Numbered from the stretch's first letter, positions 12,206-30,293 are shown. The stretch is DNA of 64,000 nucleotides from Eudorina sp. 2006-703-Eu-15 (GCA_003117195.1 BDSI01000048.1:459477-523476), one strand, 5' to 3'. Notes: a model not told the origin generated them from the letters alone. Made by a program: numbers and translations.

Positions 12206-15200
12206 TCAGCTGCCGCCGCCCTGCGCCGAGAGCAGCAGCAGCTGCGCCAGGATCTGCGGGTCCACTCCGCCGCCGTTGATGCCGGGGGCCGGCAGCGCAG
12301 GTGGGTGCGGATGCGGCGGCAGCGGCTGGTGCTGGGCGGCGGTGTTGGTCTCGGCGGTGGCCAGGTTGAAGGCGGCGCGCTGCATCAGCACCTGCGGGTG
12401 CACACACAGCAGCTCCAGCGCGTCAGGGGACGATTGCACAGCCACACATACGGGCGCACAGCAACAGCTCCACATCAGAGACAGCGGCAACCAGCAGTTT
12501 GCGCATGGAGAGCATTACCGCGTTAGGCTCATCGGGTGCACGACACATCCGACGAGCCCAGACAGCCCTAGGAATTGCAAGTCGCCTGAACCCCCCTCAC
12601 CGAGTAGGCCAGCTCTTCGAGCTTGCTGACCAGCGCCTGAGCCGCCGGGATGTTCCCCGCCGACAGCACCACCCGCAGCGTGCTGCTCAGCTGCATCAGA
12701 GTCTCCGGCAGCTGGTTGAGAAGCTGGCCGTAGTTAGCGGCTGCGCTGTTCGGGAGCGGCAGGTTTGAAGATGCCGCGGCGGCGGCGGCGGCGGCAGCCG
12801 CCGCTGCCGCCGCGTTCTGCATCATGGGGTCAGTCGCGCCTCCGGGTGTGGCGGCCGCCAACGGTCCGAAACCGGTCGGCAAAGGGGGAGCTGGTAGGAG
12901 CTTTACGCTTGCCGGAGTCGCAGCTGCGCCCTTGCCGCTGCCGCCGCTACCTCCTGCGTGGCCCTGCTCGACCTTCAGTTGGCCGGACGCGCTGCTCGAC
13001 AGACGCTGCCCCTTGCCACAGCTCGACGGCGCAGCGTCCGTCCCCTGGCCGGCAGCGCCTTGCCGCCCGCTGCTGCCCTCCCCACCCTGACCAGCGCGAC
13101 CCTCCGCGCCCTCGCCGTCTTGGTGGTCCGCCTCCACTCCCTCCCCGCCCTCGCGCGCGCCGGTGCTGGTACCCGCCGCTGGCTCGGCCGCGTCTGCCGC
13201 CGGGGCTGCGGCCCCGGCCGCCCCCACCGCCGCAGCGGCCACCGCCGCCGCCGCTGTCGCCACCGCCGCCGCCGCAGCGCTCGCGTCGTTGTCTTCCCGG
13301 GCCACCTCCCCACTTTCGCCGCCCGCCGCACCCGCGGATCCGCTGCTGGCCCCGGCTTTGCTCACGTTGTTGTTGTTGTTGGCGGCTGTGGTGTTGGTGG
13401 TGTTGTTCCCGTCGGCGGCAGCCTCTTCACGGTTGGTGTCACGCGGATCCTGGTGCGCGAGCTGCTTCAGCGCCACCGCCGCCGAGTCCTCATCCGACTC
13501 GGCATCTGCGACCGCACCCACACAGAGGACCGAATCAGCCGCCCCGAAAGCGACCCAGATCGTCAACGGGGCAAGGGCAGCCTTACTAGGAACTCAGCAT
13601 GTCCCTCCGGAACCCACACGCACCGGAAGCGCCTTGCTCGCCGTCCCGCCGGCTGCGTTTGACTCCCCGCTGCTCATCGGACTGCAGGGAGACATCATAA
13701 TGCATGACAGGCAGGTAGGCAGCTTACAATAAATTTCACGAACAGTTGGTATACACGGGACGGCAAGCATTACTATGCGAGTTTTGCATGCTCTGCCCAA
13801 TGTCGATTTCCACGGCTGGCACGGTTGGACCCTTTCCACGGCTGCCGCCGCTGCATTGCAGCGCAACTTGACCTTGCCTGTTTGGGGCCGCCGTTGCCGT
13901 ACACGGAAAACGCGCTGCCGCCGCCGCCCGCACCCGCCAGCCGGAGCCGCCGCTCCTGGTCCGCCGCAGCCACTGCAGTCGCCATGGGGCCCAGCATCAT
14001 GGGGGGCAGCCCGCCGGGCAGGCCAGCACCCAGCGCCGGCGCCAGACCCGGTGGGAGGCCTCCAGGGAGGGCCGCACTCAGGGCGGCCGATAGGCCACCG
14101 GGCAGTACTGCAGCAGACAGGAGGAAGCATCAGCACGGGGAACGACGCCAATGTGGCAACTGTCCAGAAGTGCAGTGGCAGCAGACGGAACGCAGGAAGA
14201 CATAGCGGTGCATTCCCTTCCCCAAATCAGGACCTAAAGCCCACCGCGTCCCACCCCACCCCGCCCTGACCAAGACCCACTCACGTCCTGTTGGAGCGCT
14301 GGGGTCGCGGCCCATTGCCGCGAGGCCGGCTATAGGGCCCATGAAGCCCGCGGGGGCCTTGACCGGCAGCGGCAGCGGTGAGGCGCCGGCGGCAGTTCGG
14401 ATGAGGGGTCCCCGGCCGCCACCCTGCTGCTGCGAGATAAGGACGTTGTGGATGGCGGCTATAGACACCACGCCGTCTGGGCCCGTCTCCGCCCGCAGCT
14501 GCCCCATGATGTCGGCGTGTTTCTTTTTCAGGGTGCAATTCCAGCGGTTCTTGATGTGGTTGTCGGTCCTGCCGATCCGGAGGGCCGGATGTTCATGGGG
14601 CAGCAGTTGAAGGGTTTGGTGGTCGCCCGACGGCCCCAAGCGCAATCATGATGTATGAGGGGCCACGGCCCTGGGAACTAAGATGCGCCATGGGCTTTGA
14701 TTGCGGCGTCATGCTGTACACAGGGCCGCGATCGCGACGTGTTAACGGTCCAATGACGGTCCGTGTTAACGAGCACGACGGGTGTTCATCGACGCGATGA
14801 ACATGAGGTGGCAAGGAGAAGCCGGCCCAGCAGTCGGATGGAAACTTCGAATTACGGACCCGAGTGGCGCGTCCAGGTCGCAGTCGCAGCCGCACGTGGA
14901 TCCGGTAGTCCACAGCTGTCCCATGCCCGCACTCACCGGCCGGGCAGGTGCTTCGCAATTGAGGCCCATTTGTTGCCGTACTGCATGTGAGCCCACAGTA
15001 TGACCGCGTCCTACGTGAGGCAACACCACCGCGGTTGACCACTCTGCAGGTAGGACTCTAGGTGTCGAGGCTCAAAATGAAGACAACCGTTTCCCTTCAG
15101 GCCGCCGCCGGCGTGCATAAATGCATACCCATCACAGGATTCCGGAGGACAGTTGATGGGTAATGTGTTGCTACTGTGTTTCTGTTGGAGGACGACGGAA

Positions 15201-16096
15201 GAGTGCGGACGCGGGTGGTTGCCAACATGCCGTTAAGGGTTGCGGTTTCGGTTAGACCGCACGTCCGGACCCACGGACCCAAATGCGACTGTTCGGATGG
15301 TTCTGGGAGATGTACATATATCATGAGAAGCATCGTACACTGCAATGTCAAGCCACAAGGATCTTTCCCGGAGATCGGCGAATGTTCTTACCTCTTCTGC
15401 GGAGAATGGGCCGCTCTTAACGGTGGGGCTCAGTTGATTAAGCCACCGAAGCCTGAATTCAAAAGTTCACAATCGTTAAATTTGAGGAAGCCCGCGGCGC
15501 ATGTACGCGGTGCGTGATGATGCCGGAAACGCATCATTATCCCAACTGGAAGCACAGAGAAGCAAAGCAGAAGGTAATGTACCGAGACAAAATATCACAC
15601 ACATTTATACTGAATGAAACATATGTGGCACGCCTGCGGAGCTAGCCCGGAGTTCTTCCATCGACAACTGCTTCAGGCGCCGGTTGTGGGCACCCAGCGG
15701 CCAACGGTCCCGGCCACCCAAGATGCGCTACTGATGCTTAAAGTAATGCCTATCGGCAAATGCAACATGTACCCTTGCCCAAGATGCGCCGCCCCGAGAG
15801 GCGCAACCAGGCAGTCTTTCAACGTAGGGCAAAATCCTCTGACCTGCAGCTCTTGCCAGAGCGCCCCGGAATGCATGCAGCAATAGACGTCCAGTTCCTA
15901 GGGCCTTGAGACATTACCAGTTGGCGGAGAACGGTGTCCTCCTCTGCGTGCAGGACCGTCATCGTTAGAGCAAAGACGTTGCCCGGTGGACTCATCCGGT
16001 ATCCTCGCGGGCGAGCGCGCCTGACCGACCTGGTGTCCAGGGACCTTTCGTGACATCGTCATCACCGTGAGCGCCGTCCGCATACAGGGCGTCCAT
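12206..16096 (-). CDS. R2R3-MYB transcription factor
   Basis: DNA-binding regulator with two MYB repeats followed by a long disordered tail. Nine exons were traced: 16096-16030, 15943-15844, 15452-15392, 15010-14937, 14568-14285, 14107-13878, 13681-13624, 13505-12601, 12391-12206; together 654 codons plus stop. R2 reads KGPWTPEEDTVLRQLV, NWTSIAACIPGRSGKSCR and LRWLNQLSP; R3 reads SGPFSAEEDAVILWAHM, YGNKWASIAKHLPGRTDN and HIKNRWNCTLKKKH. The three-tryptophan spacing is normal in R2, and R3 has the usual Phe for its first Trp. The SCRLRWLNQLSP signature resembles plant MYB44-type proteins. The tail holds Gly/Pro/Leu-rich segments, a basic patch (VKRSRRD), Asn runs and a 15-residue alanine run. 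The first four exons are short and scattered over 1.2 kb. The 13877-13682 intron uses a GC donor. The start ATG is followed by an acidic DGAHGDDD stretch. Confidence 0.9.
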
Positions 16097-18315
16097 CGAG
16101 TAAAGGGACCACTTTCAAGGAGCTTTCGGGGTGATATGGTCGTCGGTATATTAAAGTATAACGGTAAGATAACTGATGTATAGGTATGGAAGTTAAAGCT
16201 GGTAGAATGTCAGGTGGGAAAGTTGTTATCGTTGCTGTTGTCCTGGTATTCCGTTCTGCCGGTTTGCATGGGGCCAAAATCGTGCGCCGGCCACCAAATT
16301 TGTTGCTATTGAATACTTTATAAGCGTTTCTATTGCAATTACGTATTCAATCTGCAAGGTACGCAGAAACTGGTACAGAGTCTCCTGGGACAGGACAACC
16401 GCCGCAGCTGGGCCAGAGCAACAATGCTCCGCCAGATTCTACCTATCTGTTAGTATATCTGTTAAGGTTGTATCAGCATGACAGCACAAATATGAAGCCC
16501 CAGGAGTACGTGCCATCCTGTTGGGGTTGTCCACGCCGCGCACGCTTGGCAGATGATTAAGGCATTTTTCACATTATCTATTCAAAGTCATTGCTATAAT
16601 GCAACATAGTTGGTTCCGGGCAGGTGCTCTCTGTAGCGCTTTTTGCCTAGGCCGCTCAGGTTGTGGCATTTTGTCAATCGTAAATGTGTTACTTCGTTTG
16701 TGTTGTGACATCTGCTTGTGTTTATTGCGCCCAGTGCATACAGCTTTTACTTTGGAAACCGTTTTTTCTGCTGGAACATTGGCCATATGGGATGTATTCT
16801 GTCTTTTCAGAACTAGACGATTATGACGAAAAGACTTATCTCTATATCAAAGTGTTCCCATTACTTTGGGTGCGCCAGTGAACCTGCGGGATCAACTTCC
16901 GCACTCAAACAGAATCTGCCAAACGCTAACGAACTCTAACGCAGCGTCTAGGAGTGCTTACCTTTTCACCTATGAATGCGTGTTGAAATGCTCAGGCCCC
17001 ACGTCAAGATTTCCTTGATGGTGCATTTATGGTTCGCACAGGTCTTAGCGATTCTTTACGCAAACTTGTCGCGCAAGGCGCAACAAATAAACAGACGGCG
17101 TTGTGGCCTTAACGGTTGCAGCCAAAAGCGGATCCAGTCACACGTTTCATGCCGTTTCCGGGACAACAAAAGAATCTCCTTAAGGATGACAGCAACGGGT
17201 CTGCACTGTCTCCATGGTACTCATGAGCTTGACACCGGTACTCATGGGCTTGACACCTGGTATAGCTTTGGGGTTGGCATCCGGACGTCGACCCCAGTTT
17301 GTGGAGTGCAACCGTGTTGCAGAGTCGCATCCATTCAGCCCGCTCCCTGCAGGATCAGGCCGTGGTCAGGCAGGGTCACACAGTCCAGTCGATCAGCTGG
17401 AGTTCTAGCTCCTCGGTTAGATTCCAAAACACGCGCGAAGCGCAAACAACAGTCCAAAACACAGCCTGCGGGGCAACACACGTTAGCATATTGTTCGACG
17501 CTCGACCCGTTGCTAAATCGTCCAAACCGGCATTTCACATGAGCATTTCACTTGATCCCGCAGCCTATCGCCCAGGTAAAGCCTTATCCCAGTAACTACT
17601 GTCCCACATCCTTCTTGTATCAGCTTGTATCTTGTATCTCCTCCCCTGTGTAGACCAAGCAATCCTAAGCAATTAAACCCAAGCCAACCGCGTCCAAGTA
17701 CGGGGTAATTGTTAAGCCTACGATCGAAATATGTTGAAATAGCGCAGCTAAACATAATGACATTGTCAGCAGGGGGTGTGAGCACCTGTCAGGATTGAAG
17801 TGATGAAGCACGAGCGGGTACCCGCCCGCCACGTTGACGGCGAAATTGCACGATGAACGGCGACATGCATGGCTATGGTAATCAATTGATACGGTTTTGT
17901 TGCTGTCGTTAGGGCTATGCGAGGACCACAGGAGTTGGTACAGCCCTGAATCTGACCTCGCCTGCAACAGGGCAATCGGCACAGGCGGCGAGAATATCGA
18001 TCTGATCACTGTATGGCAACAATCAGGACACACCGCTCAAATTGTTCACCCGGTTTTGTTGGCACGAACGTTTTCTCTCCAAACGGAAACCGGAAACAAC
18101 GGATTGTTGCATGAACAAACAGCCAGCCTCGTCTAGAGCTAGAGCTCTTACTGTCGCACATGTTACGGCAGCTCAGAACGGGAAAACTGCACTGGGCCAA
18201 TTCATGCACAAAGCACAACTCATCCTGTATCTCGAAATGTAAAATTGCGAGTAGAAACTATTGCAACGTATCCTTTCGTAGCACACGAGTATTGTTTGGA
18301 GAACCAGTACGCGCC
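16097..18315. other. Divergent MYB/UAP intergenic region
   Basis: This 2.2-kb AT-richer spacer lies between the starts of the MYB (-) and UAP (+) genes and presumably carries both promoters. A short tandem duplication of about 21 bp (GGTACTCATGRGCTTGACACC) occurs near 17216-17257. No coding sequence was recognised. Confidence 0.5.
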
Positions 18316-22601
<4,286 letters not shown>

Positions 22602-22835
22602 GTCCGGCGGGGCGATCAAAGACAGTCCAGACGGCGGTGACCGGCTGGACCGCGGTGCAGGCCGTCTTACAACGGCGGATGATGGACGTGGTTGGGTCCC
22701 GGCATGGGTCGCTACAGAAGAGCAGCTCAGCGTATCATTTGCTTGGTTTGTTTGGTTTTGAACCTCGGAAGGCGCTTGGGGATGTGCACGGGGCCGAGAC
22801 TGAAGTCGCCGCCTGGTGGCGAGGCCCATAAAGGT

Positions 22836-22840
22836 TGTAA
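22836..22840 (+). promoter_or_regulatory. Poly(A) signal TGTAA of UAP
   Basis: A TGTAA motif, the usual volvocine polyadenylation signal, lies 235 bp after the UAP stop codon. Confidence 0.6.
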
Positions 22841-22859
22841 TGGCAGCTGTGAAGTCTCG

Positions 22860-25800
22860 TCATGACGTCGTCTCGCTTTCTCAGTGGGGACTGGACCATT
22901 TACCACAATCGCGGCATACATGAACCAAGGCATTTAGAAAACAAGTTACAATTAATTTCAGGACAGGCGGTGCGGTAAGCGCTGACCGTGTTGACTTTAG
23001 CAAAGAAACATAGAGTGGGGTTGGCCCTCACGTACTACAGCTACGCAAAAAGGAGATAGGCCGAAACGACCGCTCACAGATTCAGCCACGCAGACAACTG
23101 GTAGCCGATCGCAATCTAGTCTTAAGCTACAGGCCAAACAGTACATTAGGCGACGACAGGAAGAGGGCGCGAGTGAGATGCGCGCACGCGCCCAGTCAGG
23201 TACTTCGGGGCTAGAATTCCGCTGTGCAACTCTTGAGCAGGCCGACAACTACAACCTTCACCAGCCACCTCCTGGGCGTTCACTGCCAGTGCAACTGTTA
23301 ACTGACCTTCCCCGCAGGCCATGCCGTAACCCCTGTCAATAACAACGTGTATTGGGGGCGACAGGGAACACACGAGCATGCCACGGCACGACCCACATCG
23401 GGAACGCTGATAACCACAGGTACTCGGGAACGCTGATAACCACAGGTACAACCCGCGCGCGTGGGCTAATCATTCGCGCAGGACCTGTGGCACGCACGCT
23501 TCCATGCCGTATGAACCATAAAAGTAACGGGCGTGTGCGCGACGGCATCGCATCAAATTTGAAGACCCTCGGCCCCCACCAATCGGGCACCTACGAAAGC
23601 TTCGACCCTGTCGCAAGCCTCGCCATTCCGCCGACCTTTCACAGCACACCGCCGGTCAAACAATTGCCCGCAAACAGGAAGAAACAAAACGCACTATCGC
23701 GTTGGTATCTTCCCGGACCCAGCGGCCCGACTGATTACAAAACATTCATTCTTTCGCAGCCGTGGCCTTCATCCCGCTGCCGCGGCGTCAGCTGCTGCGC
23801 GCCACTCATCAAGCACCCCTCCTGGCACACGGCTACGTAGACCTTTGAAGTGAAAATAAAACACAGCTCTGGAATTTTATGCACGCGGACGTATGTAACG
23901 CCCGACCGGGCCCCGCCGGGGCCCATCCACACTACAAATCCTCGGTCCCCAGGCAGCGTGTCCAAAAACGTGAACATTGAGTCTTCGTTGCTGACTACTT
24001 TCGCCCAACATAAATCCCACACGACCAGCACGTTCTCATCAAAGGAGAACCAATGGTTAACGGTACGCACCAAAGGCAAGGATGACAAGCGGCCGGACCT
24101 CAGTGGGCTCGCTTGTTCGACCACAACCACAACCACACATACAGCAAACAGGGCGCACTGACAGCATCGGTTATCCCGCTCGCCTTTCTGCAATTACACG
24201 GGCAGAAAACAGGGCATAACCCTTCCCGCATCACAGAAAACGTCCTAGCGCAACTAAGGCGCCAGCAAAAAGGACGCAAGCGGTGAGGGCCGCCGGCCTG
24301 ACACCAGGCATAATCGCACAACGACTGGGCCTGGCGCCACAACCAACATTACGAAAGGCTTCAGCAACGAAAGATAGCCTCATCTCACGTAAAGGCCCTG
24401 GCCTGGCACGTGAGGTCTGGGCTGGGTGACGTTGAGGGTGACCCTTGTGAATCGAACAACCATCAACAATCCTGCGCCTGTCATTCGCCAACGCCGGTGC
24501 GATGTCGCAATTTGCCCAGTCGTCTTTTGGTTCTCCAGGCTGGCCAGGCCCGGTCCGCGCCGTATTGCACCCGGAGCACGCTGCAAGTACAGCAGCTGAA
24601 AAATACAGCGGCCTATGTATAAGAAGCTACGTACCTTTAAGCAGCACAGAATGCATACGAAACCACCACCACCACCACTGCCACTGACGCTTGCCATACG
24701 TTACCATCAGAAGACGATCACGCATCGTTCTTTCGGCGATGCTATCCACCACTTCGCCCTGGGAAGCCCTGAGCGGCCGTCAGCACTACACATGGAAGGA
24801 TTCCGCATGTAACCCACTACTGCCGCGTAACACTGCGCACATACCAGCCGGAGCAGCATGCTGTATCGCGGGATTGTGAATCGCCTGCATCGCTGGCCTG
24901 CCGTCAGGCTGTCCACGGACATATCCGCGTTCGGGCGGTTCGCATGCCCTGAAGGACAGCAAACAGGTACAACCATACCAAAGCGAACACACGCAACTGT
25001 GGCTTCCATGTTGACCACAGCCTCGCCCCCAGCCGCTACGTCCACCCTGACCAGACAACATCCAAAGGGGTTACGTGCTCGCAGAGACGCTGCCTGACCT
25101 TGAGGCAGGCCGGACAGTGATGGTGGCAAAGCATCTGATGCTCCGACACCCACCGAAGAAACGGCCAGACGCCCTGCTTTCCAATTTTGACCTCCAACAT
25201 CAACATCCGCCGTTTCAGGCATTGTCGTTCATGTCCATGCCTGAAGCTGAAGCCACCAGGTTTCGCCATTAGGTGGAGCAGTTGGTCAAGACGGCGAGCA
25301 CTGCGAACGGCTCAGCATATTGCACAGGGTAACCTGCCGCCAAGCCCATACGCAACCACCGGACACGCAGACTTGTGTACAGAGTACGTTCATTATCTCT
25401 CCTCTCGTAATGTCCTATAACTCTCCAGACCCAAATCTCTCGTCCCCTTCTGGTCTCAGAGCGCACATTAACTTGCCGTCCATGGGCTTGAAAACACGAT
25501 CTGGGAACGACCGGAAACGTCGCAACCGCTGCGCAATGCGAAATGCTTCCGAGAGCCGGCCCCATACAAGTCAACACAGCGCGACTGTCGCCAACATTCA
25601 TCCAGCAAAAACACGCAGTCAATGCGGCACCGTGACCACAAGATGCGAACGCACACGCGCACACAAGCACACGTATTCTCTGACATGCATCACAAGGTAC
25701 AGTACGAAGCGGTGCGTGGACATGTAAAGCGTTGAACAAAGAAAGACGCCCGCTACCGCACGATGGTAAAAACACGCGGGTACGCGCAGCCGACCACCAG

Positions 25801-27640
25801 CAGCAGATTCAAAAACCCCACCAGCACTCCTGTCCTCTCAAGCCCGGCTCAGTTCTGCTGGTTTGCACTCTATATGCGCTACTGTCGCTATCATGTTCAG
25901 AAAGCACGCAATACAAAACACCCTGACAACCGCAGCGCCGGAGCCACAGGCCGCTTTCCACGCCGAGGCCAAAAGATCGGGTGAAATAGAGCCTGCGATC
26001 GCAGCATGTCCCATGCATCCCAAACCCGAAGAAGCGCAGGAAGCAAGAATGAAACACACAATAAAAAAGAATGGCGAGCAATGCCTTGAAAACGCTTCAA
26101 ACAGTACTCCGAATCCTGCGGCTGTCCCGAAGAATGGTTGCGCGATGTACCACCGCAATTGCAACAGCAAACATGCGCTCACGAAGGCGTCACTGGCCCG
26201 ACCCTCGGGGCCTGCGAGACCTTGCAAGCACATCGTCTTCGGGAACACCCAAACCGATCCATCAGCGCGTTCAGGCACATCGTTTGCCCAACCCCCTCGG
26301 GATGTTGCCCGTGTGTGCCGAGGGTCGACCGCCCTATCCCATGTCCCAATCTCCGCTCCCAATACGGTCGCGCAGGTCGAGGACCGATGGGGCAGCACCA
26401 CAGCAGGCTGCAGCCCCTGCTTGAAATGCGCTGATGGGCCGTCGCGTGCACACTGCGTGCGCAGCACATTCTTTAGGACATCCTGGCCCTCCCCATCGAA
26501 CAGCCCCATAGCTCCCATACGAACGAACCCAGGTGCCCCAACACTGCCTACTGTGTCCCAACTTGACAGAACATTGCGTCTTGCTGTTTAGTGCTGAACA
26601 GCTGTCACGTCATACAGCGTGGTCCAGCATGTAAAGCTCCCCACGCCCGCCGCAAGCCCGGAGCAAGCAAGCTCCAAGTGATGAACGTTACTGTCGTACA
26701 GACCTGACGTACTGGGCGCACACACCCAAAGGACCATCTGTTGTATGCACGCCCGGCAAACAAACAGCGATGCCAGAAGTATCAGACACGCTGACAGCAC
26801 TGCTGAAGAAGGCCCACGGCTGCGGCATATCGTCGAAGGTCCTACATGGTCCGAAGGGTTCGACGACGTCCTCGACGACAGTGACGCCGATCGGCGGCAC
26901 ATATGATGAACAGAAGACCTCCTAAGTCAATATGTAACCCACAAGCAGCAGTATAGCAGAGTGTATAGCCGCGCTGTGCTGCATTGTGTGCTCGCGGCCC
27001 TTCCGAAACACTTTCTGCAACAGTGACTGGCTGCCGTCATCCCATGACGACTCGATAGTCAACCAAACAGCTTTCCGTCCGAGGGCGATGCACCGTGTCG
27101 TCATTTGCCGATTGATGGCTCCGCAACAATGCCGCAACCGTCGTTGGAATTGAAGCAGGCGACTAAGTTGCACGACGGCTCTGGCGTGCCGGACGTGAAT
27201 TGCTGACGTCCAACCGGCTAAGAGGCGAGCGTACCGAACCGAGGACGTAGTCCATCCTGACTGCATTAACAGGCGCCAAATTGGCCTGCCCCTGCCAGCG
27301 AACGGCCACCATCAGCCAGTGATCACAGCCCAAAGCCACATCGGTTGCGTCCAATCCCACAGCATTGCGGCTTATGCAACCACAGCGAAGCAGTTCATGA
27401 TTGAGCCACGGTCGAACCTGTGATCACAGGGTTGAGGATTGGTACAACGATGTACGCTTAGATAAACTAAGGCAAGCCAATAATCACGACATCGGCCAGT
27501 GCACAGTTGCCGCACACCACAAGGACTCCAGACGGTAACATGGCTGGCAGACGGTAACATGAGCAAAAGGGACCGCCTGATGTGTTAGAGAAAGGGACGA
27601 CGCAAAAAAACATGCGAGCATCAGCGTACATGGGTCGTAC
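22860..27640. other. About 4.8 kb without recognisable genes
   Basis: Frames up to 242 codons exist on both strands (for example 25863-26591 + and 25838-26518 -) but they overlap each other and match no family. The minus strand is rich in T and G, resembling 3'UTR, and a TGTAA on the minus strand lies near 23737. The region may hold the last exons and 3'UTR of DCP2, or an unrecognised gene. A tandem repeat of about 26 bp (GGGAACGCTGATAACCACAGG core) sits near 23399-23452. Confidence 0.4.
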
Positions 27641-30293
27641 CTTCAACACATGCTCGTGCGCGAGTGCCCAGTACATGCCGGGACTACCTGCGTACCTGAA
27701 ATTCGACATCACAGGCTGGTTCACCCCAGTCGGCGAGAGACTTTGAGGACCAAGCCCCTGCTGCTGCTGAACCTGCAATTGACCCAACTTCTGCTGCACT
27801 TGCTGCAACAGGAGCTGCTGCGACGTTGATGAGACAGTCTGCTGCTGAGTCTGAGCCAGGGTCTTCGGCGACACGGTTCGAGCCAACCGGCTGGACTTGT
27901 GCTCCTTCCGACCCTGCTGCTGGGGCGGCGACGGAGACAGCTGCAACGCCTCCGGCCGCGCCTCCGTTAGCGAGAAGGACGAATGCGACGTGGCGGGGTG
28001 CTGCACACCCGATGCCCCGATGGTTGTCGCAACGGCGCTCGGGTTGGGCGCCGACAACGCCTGCTGCAGCTCCCTCAACGGCAGTTGCATCGAGGATGCG
28101 GTACTGCTAGTTACGCTCCAGGTCACCGGCTGCTGCGCCTGGTGCGGGCGCGTCGCAGTGTGCCGGCGGCGCTTGTCAATCCACCTACACAGCATACAGC
28201 GCAGGTACCGTAACCATATAAAGTTGCGCTGTCAGTCCCGTTGACAATAAAACAATAGCCACAACTGGGACTCGACGCGACATGAGGCGTCTACCATAAT
28301 CGAACTCGCATCAAATGTCAACAGAAGCCGGCTAATATCGGGTTACTCACTTCCGAAGTCGGCTTACGAAGGGATGGATCATGAAGAAGCGGTGGCGCAC
28401 GCCGTCAGGCGACATATAAACCTTTGAAAATCACACGACACGCGTTAGTGAACGAATTGAACTAGATTCAGTAAGCGTTTCCGGTTGTATAGCGCTAATA
28501 CCTGGCTGGCCTCGTCGGACGTGGCCGGCAGCGCATCCACGCGGTGCCAAGCAAAAGCACCGATTTCCTGCAGGCCACCAGAGTGAAAGGTGGCGCTGTT
28601 CACCTCGTTGCCATCGCAAGACAACCCGAACTGCATAGGAACGCCGGCCAAATTCAGGGGCACGACCGTCTTCTATCAACACTCACCCATTTTGAGTGCG
28701 GCTCGAACTCCTGTGTGTTCGGGTCCAGCCCAGTCACTATGTAAAGCTTATGTCGTTTTCCGTCTGCTGTGACCTCCAGATAGTCCGTCTCGCATAACTG
28801 CGACCGGATGTCGTACCCGGTCTCCTCCAGAACCTGCCATGTTAATCCAAGACGAAAGTCGGGCTAGCTGTACAGTCTGACCGTGTCAATGGGACATGAT
28901 AACTGTTCCACCTTGTCCGCCATTGCTGTGTACGCACCTCCCGAATGGCGCAGTCCGGCTCGGACTCCCCCTCATTGACCTTGCCTCGTGGGAAGCCCCA
29001 GCCCATACTGCTCTTGTTTCCCCGGACCAGCAGGACCTGTTACCGGCAAATTGCAATTGGCGGCAGGACAGCTCAAACGACTACATTGTTGACAAGTATG
29101 GTATCTTAATACCACGCCACACGGCACACATGCGCGGGGGAGCACCACTACGCATGGTCGGCTAAGCCCACTTCAGGGCCGAATACCCACTTACGGCAAC
29201 CGTGTTATTTCGGCGTCGAGCACACGGGGTAGAGCAAGTTGCTGACACGCGGGTCAGTGTCAGTTACCGAAGGTCCGCGTACCTGCTCCATCGCGGCGTC
29301 AAGCAGAATTGCGCCGTATACGGGGATGCTCTGCTTATATCGCCGGTAATCCTCCAGGTAGGCTTGAAGGTTGGGCTGCGAGAACGACAACGGAAAGACC
29401 GTGTTCACTCGTGTGTTCATTAAAGTTATGAACGCCAACGGGACAACGCACTGCCCGCAGCAAGACAACAAATAGTATTATAAGCGCAGCTCCTTCAGTT
29501 TGCCGGCCTGAAAGACACAAGGCATATTCCTACGGAGACCGCCGGGAGAGTTGCATGTCGCTCTTGCTCTCCATGTCACCAAAGTAAGCGAGGACAGGGA
29601 AAACTTGCACTGTACATTTTGAGTGGCCGCTTAGTCTTGCGTGACCAAAGTCCATTCTCACCCTCAAGGGGCTTAACGCCTCGCATTTGCGGAAAAGCGG
29701 CTCCGCGAAAGTCGTGTACGAGGAGTAGTGCTTGAGATTCATAGACGACGCCGGCCGAACCTTATCCTGCGCCAGTACCGAGAACGATACCACCTCAGTG
29801 ACCTCAGCAAAGGCGGCATCTAAGTTAGAAACGTTCAATATATAACACAGAACATCCACAAACCATGCTGCTACAAACCGAGGACACGAATAACCCCAGG
29901 GGGCTGAGCTTGTTACGCTCTTTCGTGCACTAGTCACCTGACTCCCGCGCACTTCTGAGAATGACATAGAAACCGGGCTTATACCCATGCGCAAAAGATG
30001 CCACAAAGCGACCGCGGGCGTTTCATACAAACATCAGGAATTCGCACCTCGTAATACCACCACGCCTGCTCCACCAAAAAGAATAGCTTGTCCTTGCTCC
30101 TGCGCACACGATCAGAGATGCTGTTACAGAGAATAGTCCGTTTCAACAGCGGGTGCAGCGGAACCCACAGCGCATCCTTTGGGGCAGTGAGTATAAACTT
30201 GGCACAGAGCTCCTCGAGCAGCTTTCGAGGTGGCTCCTCCGGTGCAGACGTGCTATTCCCGCCGCAGTCAGAAATGCTTCCCATTTTGAGCAT
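27641..30293 (-). CDS. DCP2: mRNA decapping enzyme DCP2 (C-terminal end unresolved)
   Basis: Nudix hydrolase that removes the 5' m7G cap in cytoplasmic P-bodies, committing mRNA to 5'-3' decay. Nine exons: 30293-30169, 30099-30048, 29766-29662, 29375-29283, 29036-28938, 28833-28687, 28567-28502, 28421-28351, 28184-27641; 434 codons in frame. The N-terminal DCP1-binding domain includes [11 protein letters not shown] and [12 protein letters not shown]. The linker to the catalytic domain reads [14 protein letters not shown]. The Nudix box is intact: [15 protein letters not shown], then [14 protein letters not shown]. Box B-like sequence [14 protein letters not shown] follows, then a Ser/Pro/Gln-rich tail with long Gln runs. 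Introns are small and closely spaced. The last exon may end at 27696 or 27641, and the true stop lies further downstream; I could not place it. ATGs at 30293 and 30284 are both possible. Confidence 0.9.

Noticed and set aside
12206..14600. MYB gene as a truncated remnant lacking R2
   Set aside because: Four short upstream exons to 16096 restore a complete R2R3 domain with exact phases.
25838..26591. Protein gene on either strand (242 and 226 codons)
   Set aside because: The two frames overlap on opposite strands; neither has a family motif, and the hydrophobic run on the minus strand comes from base composition.
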